Assembly: GCF_017948245.1 (NCBI RefSeq)
Contig: NZ_CP072866.1
Location: 248,001-312,000, forward strand
Length of the DNA stretch: 64,000 bases
Direction: 5' to 3'
Source of the DNA: Rhizobium sp. NLR16a
GTDB lineage: Bacteria; Pseudomonadota; Alphaproteobacteria; Rhizobiales; Rhizobiaceae
Each line of letters begins with the position of its first letter. Position 1 is the stretch's first letter. Below the pieces are notes generated by a model. The model did not search any database and was not told the origin of the DNA. It saw only the letters and a list, made by a program, of their open reading frames with translations. The position numbers and the translations under genes were made by a program. This document shows positions 34,354 to 43,400 of this stretch, piece after piece.

Positions 34354-35190
34354 ATGAAGACGATATCGGCTGATAAGTCTCACGGCGGCACACAGGGCGT
34401 CTATGTCGAACGTTCCGAGGCCTGCGATTGCGACATGACCTTCGCGGTGTTCCTGCCGCCGCAGGCGGCCGAGGGCAAGCTGCCGGTCCTATGGTATCTG
34501 TCCGGCCTGACATGCACGCATGCCAACGTCATGGACAAGGGCGAGTATCGGCGGCTTGCCGCCGAACTCGGTCTCGTCATTGTCTGCCCGGATACCAGCC
34601 CCCGCGGTGACCACGTTCCCGATGAGGCCGACAACTGGCAGTTCGGCAAGGGTGCGGGCTTTTATGTCGACGCCACCCAGCCGCCCTATTCGGCGAATTA
34701 TCGCATGTACAGCTATATCGTCGACGAGCTGCCGCGGCTCCTTGCTGCGGAATTTCCGGTCGACATGGAGCGCCAGGGGATCTTCGGTCACTCTATGGGC
34801 GGACATGGCGCGATCACGATCGCGCTCAAGAACCCCGACCGTTTCCGCAGCTGCTCGGCCTTCGCGCCGATCAGCCATCCTTCGGTTTCCGGCTGGTCGA
34901 GACCGGCCTTCCGAAAATATCTCGGCGCCGATGAAAAGACCTGGCGGGCCTATGACGCCTGCTCGCTGATCGAGGACGGGCATCGGATCCCCGAACTGCT
35001 CGTCGACCAGGGAACGGCGGATAGCTTCCTGGAGGACGGTTTGCGCCCCGACGAACTCAGGCAAGCCTGCGAGGCGGCTGATATCGACCTCAGGCTTCGC
35101 ATGCAGGAAGGCTACGGCCATTCCTACTTCTTCATTTCCACATTCATGGAGGACCATCTGCGCTGGCACGCGCAGAGGCTGGCAAAGTAG
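34354..35190 (+). CDS. fghA: S-formylglutathione hydrolase
   Basis: The 278-residue alpha/beta-hydrolase of the esterase D family splits S-formylglutathione into formate and glutathione. The catalytic triad is S147 in GHSMGG, D223 in VDQGTAD and H256 in YGHSYFF. The oxyanion region [11 protein letters not shown] is typical. It starts 2 bp after the dehydrogenase stop, so the two steps are coupled. Formate dehydrogenase is not adjacent, and the YdeP-type enzyme at 18442 is not clearly connected. Confidence 0.95.
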   Translation: MKTISADKSHGGTQGVYVERSEACDCDMTFAVFLPPQAAEGKLPVLWYLSGLTCTHANVMDKGEYRRLAAELGLVIVCPDTSPRGDHVPDEADNWQFGKGAGFYVDATQPPYSANYRMYSYIVDELPRLLAAEFPVDMERQGIFGHSMGGHGAITIALKNPDRFRSCSAFAPISHPSVSGWSRPAFRKYLGADEKTWRAYDACSLIEDGHRIPELLVDQGTADSFLEDGLRPDELRQACEAADIDLRLRMQEGYGHSYFFISTFMEDHLRWHAQRLAK

Positions 35191-35245
35191 TTGCAGAGCT
35201 CGGCCGGGCATAATGCAAACGGCCAGGGAGGGAAGGAGAAAAGCG

Positions 35246-35818
35246 ATGACCAGCATAGCCATACATCCCGCAGTGGATTCAGGCTTTCGAGCGACTGACG
35301 CTGCTTTCGCAGGCGGAACGCTCGTGTGCAACTGCGCGAGCAACCCGGTCAAGGTGAGGATCAAGGGTGACATCGCCCACAACCACGTCTGCGGCTGCAC
35401 CAAGTGCTGGAAGCCGAAAGGCGCCGTCTTCTCGGTTGTGGCTGTAGCGCCGACCGAAAGCGTCGAGGTGCTGGAAAACGGCGACAAGCTCGCAGTCGTC
35501 GATTCCGCAGCCTTGATCCAGCGGCATGCCTGCAAGGAATGTGGCGTGCATATGTACGGGCCGGTCGAGCGCGAACATCCTTTCCAGGGACTGTCCTTCG
35601 TCCACCCGGAGCGCTTCCAGGAGGGCGGCTGGGCAAGGCCGACTTTTGCGGCGTTCGTATCGTCGATCATCGAAAGCGGCTTCGATCCTTCGAAGATGGA
35701 CGCCGTCAGGGCGCAGCTGAAAGCGTTGGGCCTCGAGCCCTATGATTGTCTCTCGCCCGGCCTGATGGACTATATCGCAACTTGGACCGCCAAGAGGAGC
35801 GGCGTCCTGGCTGCCTGA
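35246..35818 (+). CDS. gfa: Glutathione-dependent formaldehyde-activating enzyme (Gfa) family
   Basis: The 190-residue protein has the Gfa zinc-cysteine pattern: C28 and C30 (CNC), C49, C51 and C54 (CGCTKC), and C96 and C99 (CKEC). Gfa was proposed to speed condensation of formaldehyde with glutathione, although it may mainly bind glutathione. The ATG at 35246 has GGAAGGAG upstream. The frame begins earlier at 35213 without support. It is the last gene of the demethylation operon, followed by a hairpin. Confidence 0.9.
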   Translation: MTSIAIHPAVDSGFRATDAAFAGGTLVCNCASNPVKVRIKGDIAHNHVCGCTKCWKPKGAVFSVVAVAPTESVEVLENGDKLAVVDSAALIQRHACKECGVHMYGPVEREHPFQGLSFVHPERFQEGGWARPTFAAFVSSIIESGFDPSKMDAVRAQLKALGLEPYDCLSPGLMDYIATWTAKRSGVLAA

Positions 35819-36229
35819 ACCTTCCGGGGAGCGCTGGCGTGCCGGCGCTCCCCGATCGAGTTCGGCATCTATTGATCGAGGGCGGCTCTCAATTCGCGGC
35901 TTACGGCTCCGGCAATTCGCCTCGACGTCGGCTACAAGCAGTGACCCCGCGATAGTATCAATCGCCGCGGCGGGACCATTGATGTCCCTCGGCCCAGTTC
36001 GAGGCATTCGGAATGACATCGGCAAAATGTCTGAATATCTGGGGAGAAATGATCTACGGCGCGATCAGGATGATCGATATCGCGGCTTCGATCAATGCGT
36101 CGATCGCTTCGTGGTATTGATTATCGTGATGAACTCTTGGTTCACTTGCGGAGGCTGGGCGCGCGTCATCGGCCACAACACCATTTGTGTTGACGATCGG
36201 CACCCGCTGGCGCACGGTTTTCAGATTAG
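35819..36229. other. Intergenic region with terminator-like hairpin
   Basis: Directly after gfa a 9-bp perfect stem, GGGGAGCGC (35826-35834) and GCGCTCCCC (35845-35853), probably ends the operon, although no T-run follows. The rest should contain the promoter of the GbdR-like gene. A small hairpin CAACAC/GTGTTG is at 36176-36192. Short frames on both strands (for example 61 residues minus, 36054-36239) have no recognisable product. Confidence 0.5.
35826..35853 (+). terminator. Hairpin at the end of the demethylation operon
   Basis: Perfect 9-bp arms GGGGAGCGC and GCGCTCCCC enclose a 10-nt loop, 8 bp after the gfa stop codon. The stem is very GC-rich but lacks a poly-T tail, so termination may be Rho-assisted. 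Confidence 0.55.
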
Positions 36230-37276
36230 ATGAGCGCATTCAGAAACGGTGATGAGATGAATATCCGACCTGGGCAGCATCGGCAGGCAGACGGCGCTGC
36301 GAAACCCGCCGCCCGTCTCAAGGTTGGGTTTGTCTTGTCGCGGTCGTTCACGTTGTCCGCCTTTGCGCTGTTCGTGGATACGCTGCGGCTTGCCAGCGAC
36401 GAGCAGGACCGTTCCGGACGGGTGCTTGCCGACTGGCAGGTGATCGGCAGCACGCGGCACCTGATCACTTCGAGCTGCGGCGTCCAGGTCGCTCCGACGT
36501 CGGACTTCGTCGATCCCGCACGCTTCGACTATATCGCCGTCGTCGGCGGCCTTCTGAGCGTGGAGAACCCCGTCGATCAGCAGACCATCACCTTCCTCAA
36601 GCAGGCGGATGCCAAGAAGGTGCCGCTGATCGGCGTGTGCACCGGTACCTTCATCCTTGCCGCGGCGGGCCTGATGAAGCGGCATGAATCCTGCGTCAGC
36701 TGGCTGCATTATAAGGAGTTCCGCGAGCGGTTCCCCGACCTCAGCGTTCGCTCCGACCGGCTCTTCAATCTCGATCGCCAGCGTGGGTCCTGCGCGGGCG
36801 GCAGCAGCAGTGCCGATATGGCAGCGCTGCTGGTCAGGAAATACATCAGCCGCGATGCTGAACGGAATGCGCTTGAAGTGCTGCAGATCGAGAAGGCCCG
36901 CGCTCCGGCCGACATTCAGCCCAGGCGTCCGCTCTACGACGATTATGACGACGCCCGCGTCAAGGCGGCGATGATTACCATGGAGCAGTTCGTCGATGGC
37001 AGCATGCCGATCGAGAAGCTTGCCGCCATGGTCGGGCTATCCAGGCGGCAGCTGGAGAGGATCTTCATCGAGAAGACCGGAATGTCTCCCGCCAAGGCCT
37101 ATAATCGAGTCCGCATGGAACGGGCAAAATCGATCCTTGCCCAGTCGAAGGCGCCGCTGATCGAGATCGCGCTCGATGTCGGCTTCGAAAACGCATCGCA
37201 ATTCACGAGGACGTTCAAGCGCACATTCGGGCAGACACCCTCGCAGCATCGCGCGGCGGCTTTGAGAGCGCACTGA
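36230..37276 (+). CDS. GlxA/GbdR-like regulator (PfpI-type domain plus AraC helix-turn-helix)
   Basis: The 348-residue protein has an N-terminal glutamine-amidotransferase-like (DJ-1/PfpI) domain, about 28-200, with the nucleophile-elbow sequence GVCTGTFILAAAGL. A C-terminal AraC domain follows (about 240-340, ALDVGFENASQFTRTFKRTFG). GbdR, which activates glycine betaine and dimethylglycine catabolism, has this architecture. A methylated-amine inducer therefore fits the neighbouring operon. The start could be 36230 or an internal ATG at 36257. Neither has a strong ribosome binding site. Confidence 0.86.
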   Translation: MSAFRNGDEMNIRPGQHRQADGAAKPAARLKVGFVLSRSFTLSAFALFVDTLRLASDEQDRSGRVLADWQVIGSTRHLITSSCGVQVAPTSDFVDPARFDYIAVVGGLLSVENPVDQQTITFLKQADAKKVPLIGVCTGTFILAAAGLMKRHESCVSWLHYKEFRERFPDLSVRSDRLFNLDRQRGSCAGGSSSADMAALLVRKYISRDAERNALEVLQIEKARAPADIQPRRPLYDDYDDARVKAAMITMEQFVDGSMPIEKLAAMVGLSRRQLERIFIEKTGMSPAKAYNRVRMERAKSILAQSKAPLIEIALDVGFENASQFTRTFKRTFGQTPSQHRAAALRAH

Positions 37277-37644
37277 ACACGAGACCGTTTCAGATATCCT
37301 CCCAGGGAAGCTGTCCAGCCGCTCCGCGCCCTTCGTCGTGACCCTGGGTTTCCAGATTGATGCTCCCGGAGCCGGCTCGTCGATCAGGCTTTCGACATTG
37401 AGCATGCGTCACCCAGGCAAGCGTCAGCCGGCAGGTCGCTGCCCTCGAGGAGGAGCTCGGCCAGCCGCTGGTCCTGCGTATCACCGGGCGATCGAGCCGA
37501 CGGCTGCCTGATCGGCACTTTCCCGAGGACGGAGCCCTGGTGCGCTTCGAGACAAACGAGCTTGCCGCCGAAGATCGCTACAAAGTGATCGTGCGGTCGA
37601 GGCCAGGTGCAGCAATGCCCGCAAACTCGCCGCCGCCTGGTTGA
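37277..37644. other. Intergenic region with decayed coding DNA
   Basis: No intact gene is visible. A LysR helix-turn-helix fragment sits at 37417-37485. Just downstream another plus-strand stretch (about 37525-37600) reads EDGALVRFETNELAAEDRYK, protein-like but unassigned. The interval looks like a graveyard of one or two lost genes between the GbdR-like gene and the convergent acyltransferase. Confidence 0.45.
37417..37485 (+). pseudogene. LysR-family helix-turn-helix fragment
   Basis: The frame reads ASVSRQVAALEEELGQPLVL, followed by RIT, matching the recognition helix and wing of LysR regulators (SVSRQIAALEEELG-type). No start codon, upstream half of the motif or effector domain is present. 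It is a remnant with no expected function. Confidence 0.6.
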
Positions 37645-39291
37645 TTACAGGCCGAGCCCGGGCGTTGCCGTCCGGTGTACGCCCTTGGGAATGAAGGCGA
37701 AACGATCCGCAAGGCCGAGGAAATCAGCCGACAGGTGGATGACCGAAAGCCACATCTCCGTTCCCTGCAGGCTCGGCTCGGTACCATCGGCGAACGGGAA
37801 TCCCTCGCCGTCCCGCCATCTGTCCAGCGCCCTTGCAATGAGATCACGGGCAATCGCCTCACCATCTGCCCGCCGATAATCGGTCTGTCGGGCAATCAGC
37901 AGCAGGGGATGGATCGTGTCGAGCAGGTTGCAGGCATTATGCTTCGCGCCGACGAAGCCCTTGTGGTTGCGGTAGTTGAGGTGAACCGTTTCGAGGGCGG
38001 CGTGGGGGTGCGGAAGCGGAACGCCGAACTGGGCGTAAGTGCCGCGTGTCAGGCGATAAAAACCGTTCACCGGTTGGAGCCATCCCTCCAGCGCCGTCGG
38101 CTCGCCCCATAGGCCGGAGACGCTGTTGGCATTGCGGTTCAGCCACTCGAACAGCGGTTGGCGCGATTGCCGGAGGCCGAAATACCGGGCGTTGAAATAC
38201 ATGGCCGTGCCGATCGCGTCGACCGCGCTGCCGGCGTGCCATGCCCTGCTTTGCCAGGGCAGCGCGCTCAGCCATTCGCCCAGCTCTCCGGCATCGAGAT
38301 CGACCGCCCCGACAGGATGCCGCGGATTCGAGCCGAGCAGTTCAAGCGCGTAGCCGACCGAAAGAACATTGTAGAGCGCTTTCGGATCATCCCTCAGCGA
38401 CGTTCCGTGCACGCCCGTACGGTCTTCAGGAAAAAGGCCTGTCTCGCGATCCTGGAGGCCTTGTAGCCGCTCGATTGTCTCGGACGGATCGAGGCCGGGC
38501 GGCAGCTGGCCAAAACCGGCTGCGATCTCGATCGCATCACAGAGATGCCGGATCGCCGGCCTTTTGACGCCATCCGCCTCGAGCGATTCATAGGAAACCT
38601 CGGTTTTCCAGCGCGCAAGAATCTCCGGCCATTGCTCCTTCGCCTTCTGTCCGAGCCTGACCAACTGGTCTTCAATGTTTCTCGCTGTGGATTTCGGGGG
38701 CGCGCTGCCCCGACGCCGCAGCACCCGCGCAGGGACGCCGCCGGCGATCGCCATGGGGGGAATATCCCCCGTAACGACTGCCCCGGCGGCAATGACGGCG
38801 CCTTTGCCGATTGTGACGCCGTCGAGGATTACGCAATTGGCGCCGATCCAGACGTCGTCACCGATGGCAATGCCGAGGCTGATGACGCCCTGGCGGTGTA
38901 TGGGGCGATCAGGATCGTCGAAGCCATGATTGAAGCCGACGATCGATGCATGCGAGGCAATGCGGACCCCATTGCCGCACGTCACCTTTCCGGAAACGCA
39001 GGCATAGGGATTGACGGAACAATCGTCGCCGAGGATGACATCGCCGCGCACGAGAGCGTGCCCCGCAATCCACGACCGCTCGCCCATCGTCAGGCTTTCG
39101 GTGAAGATCGCGGCGTTCTCCGCGACATAGGAGGTCTCTGCCAGTTCCGCGCCGCAGGACCGCCTGAGCGCGGCTTTGCGGGCGAGGTGAGTGGGATGGT
39201 CGAGGTCCGACGCGATGCGTTCCCAGGGGAGATATCGCAGCCGGCGTGGTTCGTTCTCTTCGCTCGCCGATACTTGCGGGCTGTGATCCAT
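37645..39291 (-). CDS. Hexapeptide-repeat acyltransferase fused to a helical-toroid-like domain
   Basis: The 548-residue protein has two parts. Residues about 55-200 form a left-handed beta-helix acyltransferase with hexapeptide repeats (VSGKVTCGNGVRIASHASIVG, IGDDVWIGANCVILDGVTIG), as in maltose/NodL-type O-acetyltransferases, and include the histidine of GFNHGF as likely catalytic base. Residues about 210-540 are helical, with repeated tryptophan and glycine features (GYALELLG, WLSALPWQSRAWHAGSAVDAIG, RDGEGFPFADG), suggesting an alpha/alpha toroid. AGGAG precedes the ATG at 39291. Both substrate and acyl group are unknown. Modification of a surface polysaccharide is possible. Confidence 0.75.
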   Translation of the reverse strand: MDHSPQVSASEENEPRRLRYLPWERIASDLDHPTHLARKAALRRSCGAELAETSYVAENAAIFTESLTMGERSWIAGHALVRGDVILGDDCSVNPYACVSGKVTCGNGVRIASHASIVGFNHGFDDPDRPIHRQGVISLGIAIGDDVWIGANCVILDGVTIGKGAVIAAGAVVTGDIPPMAIAGGVPARVLRRRGSAPPKSTARNIEDQLVRLGQKAKEQWPEILARWKTEVSYESLEADGVKRPAIRHLCDAIEIAAGFGQLPPGLDPSETIERLQGLQDRETGLFPEDRTGVHGTSLRDDPKALYNVLSVGYALELLGSNPRHPVGAVDLDAGELGEWLSALPWQSRAWHAGSAVDAIGTAMYFNARYFGLRQSRQPLFEWLNRNANSVSGLWGEPTALEGWLQPVNGFYRLTRGTYAQFGVPLPHPHAALETVHLNYRNHKGFVGAKHNACNLLDTIHPLLLIARQTDYRRADGEAIARDLIARALDRWRDGEGFPFADGTEPSLQGTEMWLSVIHLSADFLGLADRFAFIPKGVHRTATPGLGL

Positions 39292-39592
39292 CGTGCTCCT
39301 CATTCTCAGATTCCGCCGTCGGCTGTTCGTCTGCCTTGGCGGTCTTGCCTGACTACATCAGATGGCGTGCTTTGTGTGAAAGCAAGACCGTCGAAGGCGC
39401 GTTCTGGGGAGGTCAGCGCGTCGCCCAGGCATAAGGGGAGGGTGTATCACGGGCGTCGTTCTGCAGCACGAATGAGGTGGTCAGCAGCGCCAGGCCGATC
39501 GTTGCCGATGAAACCAAGCGCACGCGGCAGGAAACCGAGACACGGCTGCGCGGCCCGCGAGGCAACTGCCCCAACGGCTTAGACGTTCATGA
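39292..39592. other. Intergenic region between acyltransferase and putR
   Basis: Both neighbours read on the minus strand. A minus-strand frame from a GTG at 39523 to 39413 encodes 36 residues with a hydrophobic stretch (VSSATIGLALLTTSFVLQ), resembling a small membrane or exported peptide. It lacks a clear ribosome binding site. The acyltransferase promoter should lie near 39292-39380. No repeat or RNA is seen. Confidence 0.35.
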
Positions 39593-40087
39593 TCACGAAA
39601 GACTCGAACCGAATTTGTCCCAGCCTTCCTTGATCGTTTCCATCGCGACATTTGTCGAAGTGTTGGCAACATGCGGCAGGGTCGAGATGCGTTCGCCCAG
39701 GACGCGGCGGTAGCGGCCGATATCGCGGGTGCGGATCTTCAGGAGATAGTCGAACCGGCCGGCGATCATGTGGCACTCTTCGACCTCCCTGATCTTCTTG
39801 ATGGCCTCGTTGAAGCTTTTGAGCGCAGCCTCGCGGGTGTCGGAAAGTTTCACCTCGACGAAGGCAATATGGTCGAGCTGCATTTTCGCGGGGTTGAGGA
39901 CGGCTTTGAAGCCTTCGATATAGCCGTCGTTGATCAGCCGCTTGAAGCGGATCTGGCAAGGCGTCTTCGAAAGCCCGACGCGCGCCGCGAGATCGGTGAT
40001 CGACAACCTGCCATCCTCGGCCAGCGCCGCGAGGATCTTTCTGTCGAACTGGTCCAAATCACTATATGTGTCGGTTTCTGTGGCCAT
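39593..40087 (-). CDS. putR: Lrp-family activator of putA
   Basis: The 164-residue Lrp/AsnC protein has its helix-turn-helix at about 13-62 (LSITDLAARVGLSKTPCQIRFKRL) and a RAM domain at about 75-155. The KTPCQIR recognition helix is typical of the PutR/BkdR-like branch. It is divergent from putA, the arrangement in alphaproteobacteria where PutR activates putA in response to proline. The start at 40087 is at the beginning of homology. A longer frame to 40246 adds 53 arginine-rich residues. Confidence 0.88.
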   Translation of the reverse strand: MATETDTYSDLDQFDRKILAALAEDGRLSITDLAARVGLSKTPCQIRFKRLINDGYIEGFKAVLNPAKMQLDHIAFVEVKLSDTREAALKSFNEAIKKIREVEECHMIAGRFDYLLKIRTRDIGRYRRVLGERISTLPHVANTSTNVAMETIKEGWDKFGSSLS

Positions 40088-40259
40088 ATGAACTCTTGGC
40101 GATCGGTTTATAAGTTCATACAGCTTGAAAATGGCTAAAATCAAGTGAGATCGCGATTTGCGGCTGTGATAGATTATGCGTCGGCAAATGGGAGGACGGC
40201 GTGAGCGTCTGGCGCATTGCCGGGATCGGCAGCGGCGCCGCACCACAGGGGGATCATGG

Positions 40260-40466
40260 ATGCACGGGAAACAAATCGATGACGATCAGAAGCCGGACTT
40301 GCTCGTCCACTACAGGCCGGTGGCGATAAGAGCGGTTGCGGCCGCATTCACCCTCAAGCGCGACAAGCCGGAGGCGCGCCCGCTTCGCGAGACGGTATAT
40401 TCCGGTCCGGCTTTTCTGGATGATGCACTCTGGGATGACGAGCCAGGTGTTCCATTTATCCGCTAA
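40260..40466 (+). CDS. Small hypothetical protein ahead of putA
   Basis: A 68-residue frame starts at an ATG preceded by AGGGGG and ends 27 bp before putA. The product is hydrophilic (HGKQIDDDQKPDLLVHYRPV, ending WDDEPGVPFIR) with no known motif. It lies between putR and putA, so it may be a leader gene of putA or a chance frame in the putA upstream region. Evidence is limited to the ribosome binding site and position. Confidence 0.45.
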   Translation: MHGKQIDDDQKPDLLVHYRPVAIRAVAAAFTLKRDKPEARPLRETVYSGPAFLDDALWDDEPGVPFIR

Positions 40467-40493
40467 ACAGATTTTGATTGAACAGGGACTCCC

Positions 40494-43400
40494 ATGTTGA
40501 ACGCAGCGATCGACCCCGCCTCCTCCATTGATCCCGCTGAGGGCGCGCCATTCGCCGCCTTCGCGCCGCCGATCCGGCCGCAATCCGAGCTTCGCCAGGC
40601 AATCACGGCCGCCTATCGCCGCCCGGAAACCGAATGCCTGCCGCCGCTCGTTGCCGCCGCACGCGTTTCCGAGGCGAAGCGTTATGATATCCGCAACACG
40701 GCCCGCACTCTGATCGAGGCGCTGCGTGCCAAGCACAAGGGCACCGGCGTCGAAGGGCTGGTTCAGGAATATTCGCTTTCCAGCCAGGAAGGCGTGGCGC
40801 TCATGTGCCTTGCCGAAGCACTGCTGCGCATTCCCGATACGGACACCCGCGATGCGCTGATCCGCGACAAGATCGCCGAGGGCAACTGGACCTCGCATAT
40901 CGGCGGCGGCAAATCCATGTTCGTCAACGCCGCCACCTGGGGTCTCGTCGTCACCGGCAAGCTCACCTCGACGGTCAACGACCGCAGTCTGTCGGCGGCG
41001 CTGACGCGGCTGATCGCGCGCGCCGGCGAGCCGGTGATCCGTCGTGGCGTCGATATGGCGATGCGCATGATGGGCGAGCAGTTCGTCACCGGCGAAACCA
41101 TTGAGGAGGCGCTGAAGCGCGCCCGGCCGCTGGAGGCCCGGGGTTTCCGCTATTCCTACGACATGCTGGGCGAGGCGGCGACGACCGCCGCCGACGCCGA
41201 GCGTTATTTCAAGGATTACGAGAAGGCGATTCATGCCATTGGCAAGGCAGCGGATGGGCGCGGCATTTATGACGGCCCCGGGATTTCGATCAAGCTTTCG
41301 GCCCTGCATCCTCGCTATGTGAGAGCGCAAGCCGGCCGGGTGATGGGCGAGTTGCTGCCGAAGGTCAAGGCGCTCGCCGCTCTCGCCAAGTCCTATGATA
41401 TCGGCCTCAATATCGATGCCGAGGAAGCCGACCGGCTGGAGCTTTCGCTCGATCTTGTCGAAGAACTCTGCTTTGCTCCGCAGCTTGCCGGATGGAACGG
41501 GCTCGGCTTCGTCGTGCAGGCCTATGGCAAGCGCTGCCCCTTCGTGCTCGATTACATCATCGATCTCGCCCGCCGCTCCGGGCGCCGGATGATGGTCCGG
41601 CTCGTCAAGGGCGCCTATTGGGATGCGGAGATCAAGCGCGCTCAGCTGGATGGTCTCGACGATTTTCCGGTCTATACCCGCAAGATCTATACGGACGTCG
41701 CCTACATCGCCTGCGCGCGCAAGCTGCTTGCCGCCGCCGATGCCGTCTTCCCGCAATTCGCCACCCACAATGCGCAGACGCTCGCCACGATCTATCATCT
41801 GGCAGGGCCCGACTTCGCAGTCGGCAAATACGAGTTCCAGTGCCTGCACGGCATGGGCGAACCGCTCTATGACGAGGTGGTCGGCAAGGATAAGCTCGAC
41901 CGGCCCTGCCGCATCTATGCCCCCGTCGGGACGCATGAGACGCTGCTAGCCTATCTCGTCCGCCGCCTGCTCGAAAACGGCGCCAACTCCTCTTTCGTGC
42001 ATCGCATTTCCGATCCCAATGTTTCGGTCGAGGCGCTGATCGCCGATCCGGCCGAGACCGTCGCGGCCATGCCCGTCGTCGGCGCCCCGCATGTGCAGAT
42101 TGCCGCGCCCCAGGCGCTTTACGGCAGCGCCCGGACCAATTCGAGCGGCCTCGATCTCTCGAGCGAAGCCACGCTTTCGGATCTGGCGGAGACGCTGGCT
42201 TCCACGGCTGCGATGCCCTGGCATGCGGTTCCGATTCTCGCCGATGGCTCCACGGATGGCGTGACGCGCGATGTCCCCAATCCTGCCGATCACAGCGATG
42301 TCGTCGGCACAGTGACCGAGCTGAAGGTCGAGGAAGCCGCCCGCGTTGTTGCGATGGCAGCCGAGTATGCGCCGCAATGGTCGGCCGTGCCGCCGGCAGA
42401 GCGTGCCGCATGTCTTGATCGGGCCGCCGACATTATGCAGGCCCGTATCAAGGTGCTGATGGGCATCGTCATGCGCGAAGCCGGCAAATCCGCCGCCAAC
42501 GCCGTCGGCGAAGTGCGCGAGGCGGTCGATTTCCTGCGCTATTATGCTGATCAGGCGCGTAAGACCCTCGGGCCGTCGCATCTGCCGCTCGGCCCGATCG
42601 TCTGCATCAGCCCGTGGAACTTCCCGCTGGCGATTTTCACCGGCCAGGTTGCCGCAGCCCTCGTCGCCGGCAATCCCGTGTTGGCGAAACCTGCCGGTGT
42701 GACGCCGATCATCGCTTCGGAGAGCGTCAAGATTCTCCACGAGGCCGGTGTGCCCGTCGGCGCCCTGCAATTCGTGCCCGGCAGCGGCCGCCTTGGCGCC
42801 GGCATGGTCGGGGCTCGGGAAACGGCAGGTGTCATGTTTACCGGCTCGACCGAAGTTGCCCGCATGATCCAGGCGCAGCTCGCCGAGCGCCTGTCAGCGA
42901 CCGGCAAGCCGATCCCGCTGATTGCCGAAACCGGCGGCCAGAACGGCATGATCGTCGATTCGTCCGCCCTGGCCGAACAGGTCGTGGCCGACGTCGTGAC
43001 ATCGGCTTTCGACAGCGCCGGCCAGCGCTGCTCGGCGTTGCGCGTCCTCTGCCTGCAGGACGACGTCGCCGACCGGACGCTCGCTATGCTGAAGGGGGCT
43101 TTTCGTGAATTGACCATCGGCCGCACCGATCGCCTGAGTATCGATGTCGGGCCTGTCATCAACGACGGCGCGAAGGCGGAGATCGACCAGCATATCGAAG
43201 CGATGCGGGCCGCCGGCCGCAAGGTGGAGCAGCTGCCGCTGCCGCAAAGCGCAGCAAAAGGCACCTTCGTTCCACCGACGATCATCGAGATCAAGTCGCT
43301 GTCTGACCTGACGAGGGAGATCTTCGGTCCGGTCCTGCATGTCGTCCGCTTCAAGCGAAACGGCCTCGATCGGCTGATCGACGACATCAACGCCTCGGGT

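Noticed and set aside
35979-36239. Short frames on both strands upstream of the GbdR-like gene
   Set aside because: Neither has a ribosome binding site or recognisable product; treated as part of the promoter region.
40254-41936. 560-residue minus-strand frame opposite putA
   Set aside because: Antisense shadow of the well-supported putA gene.
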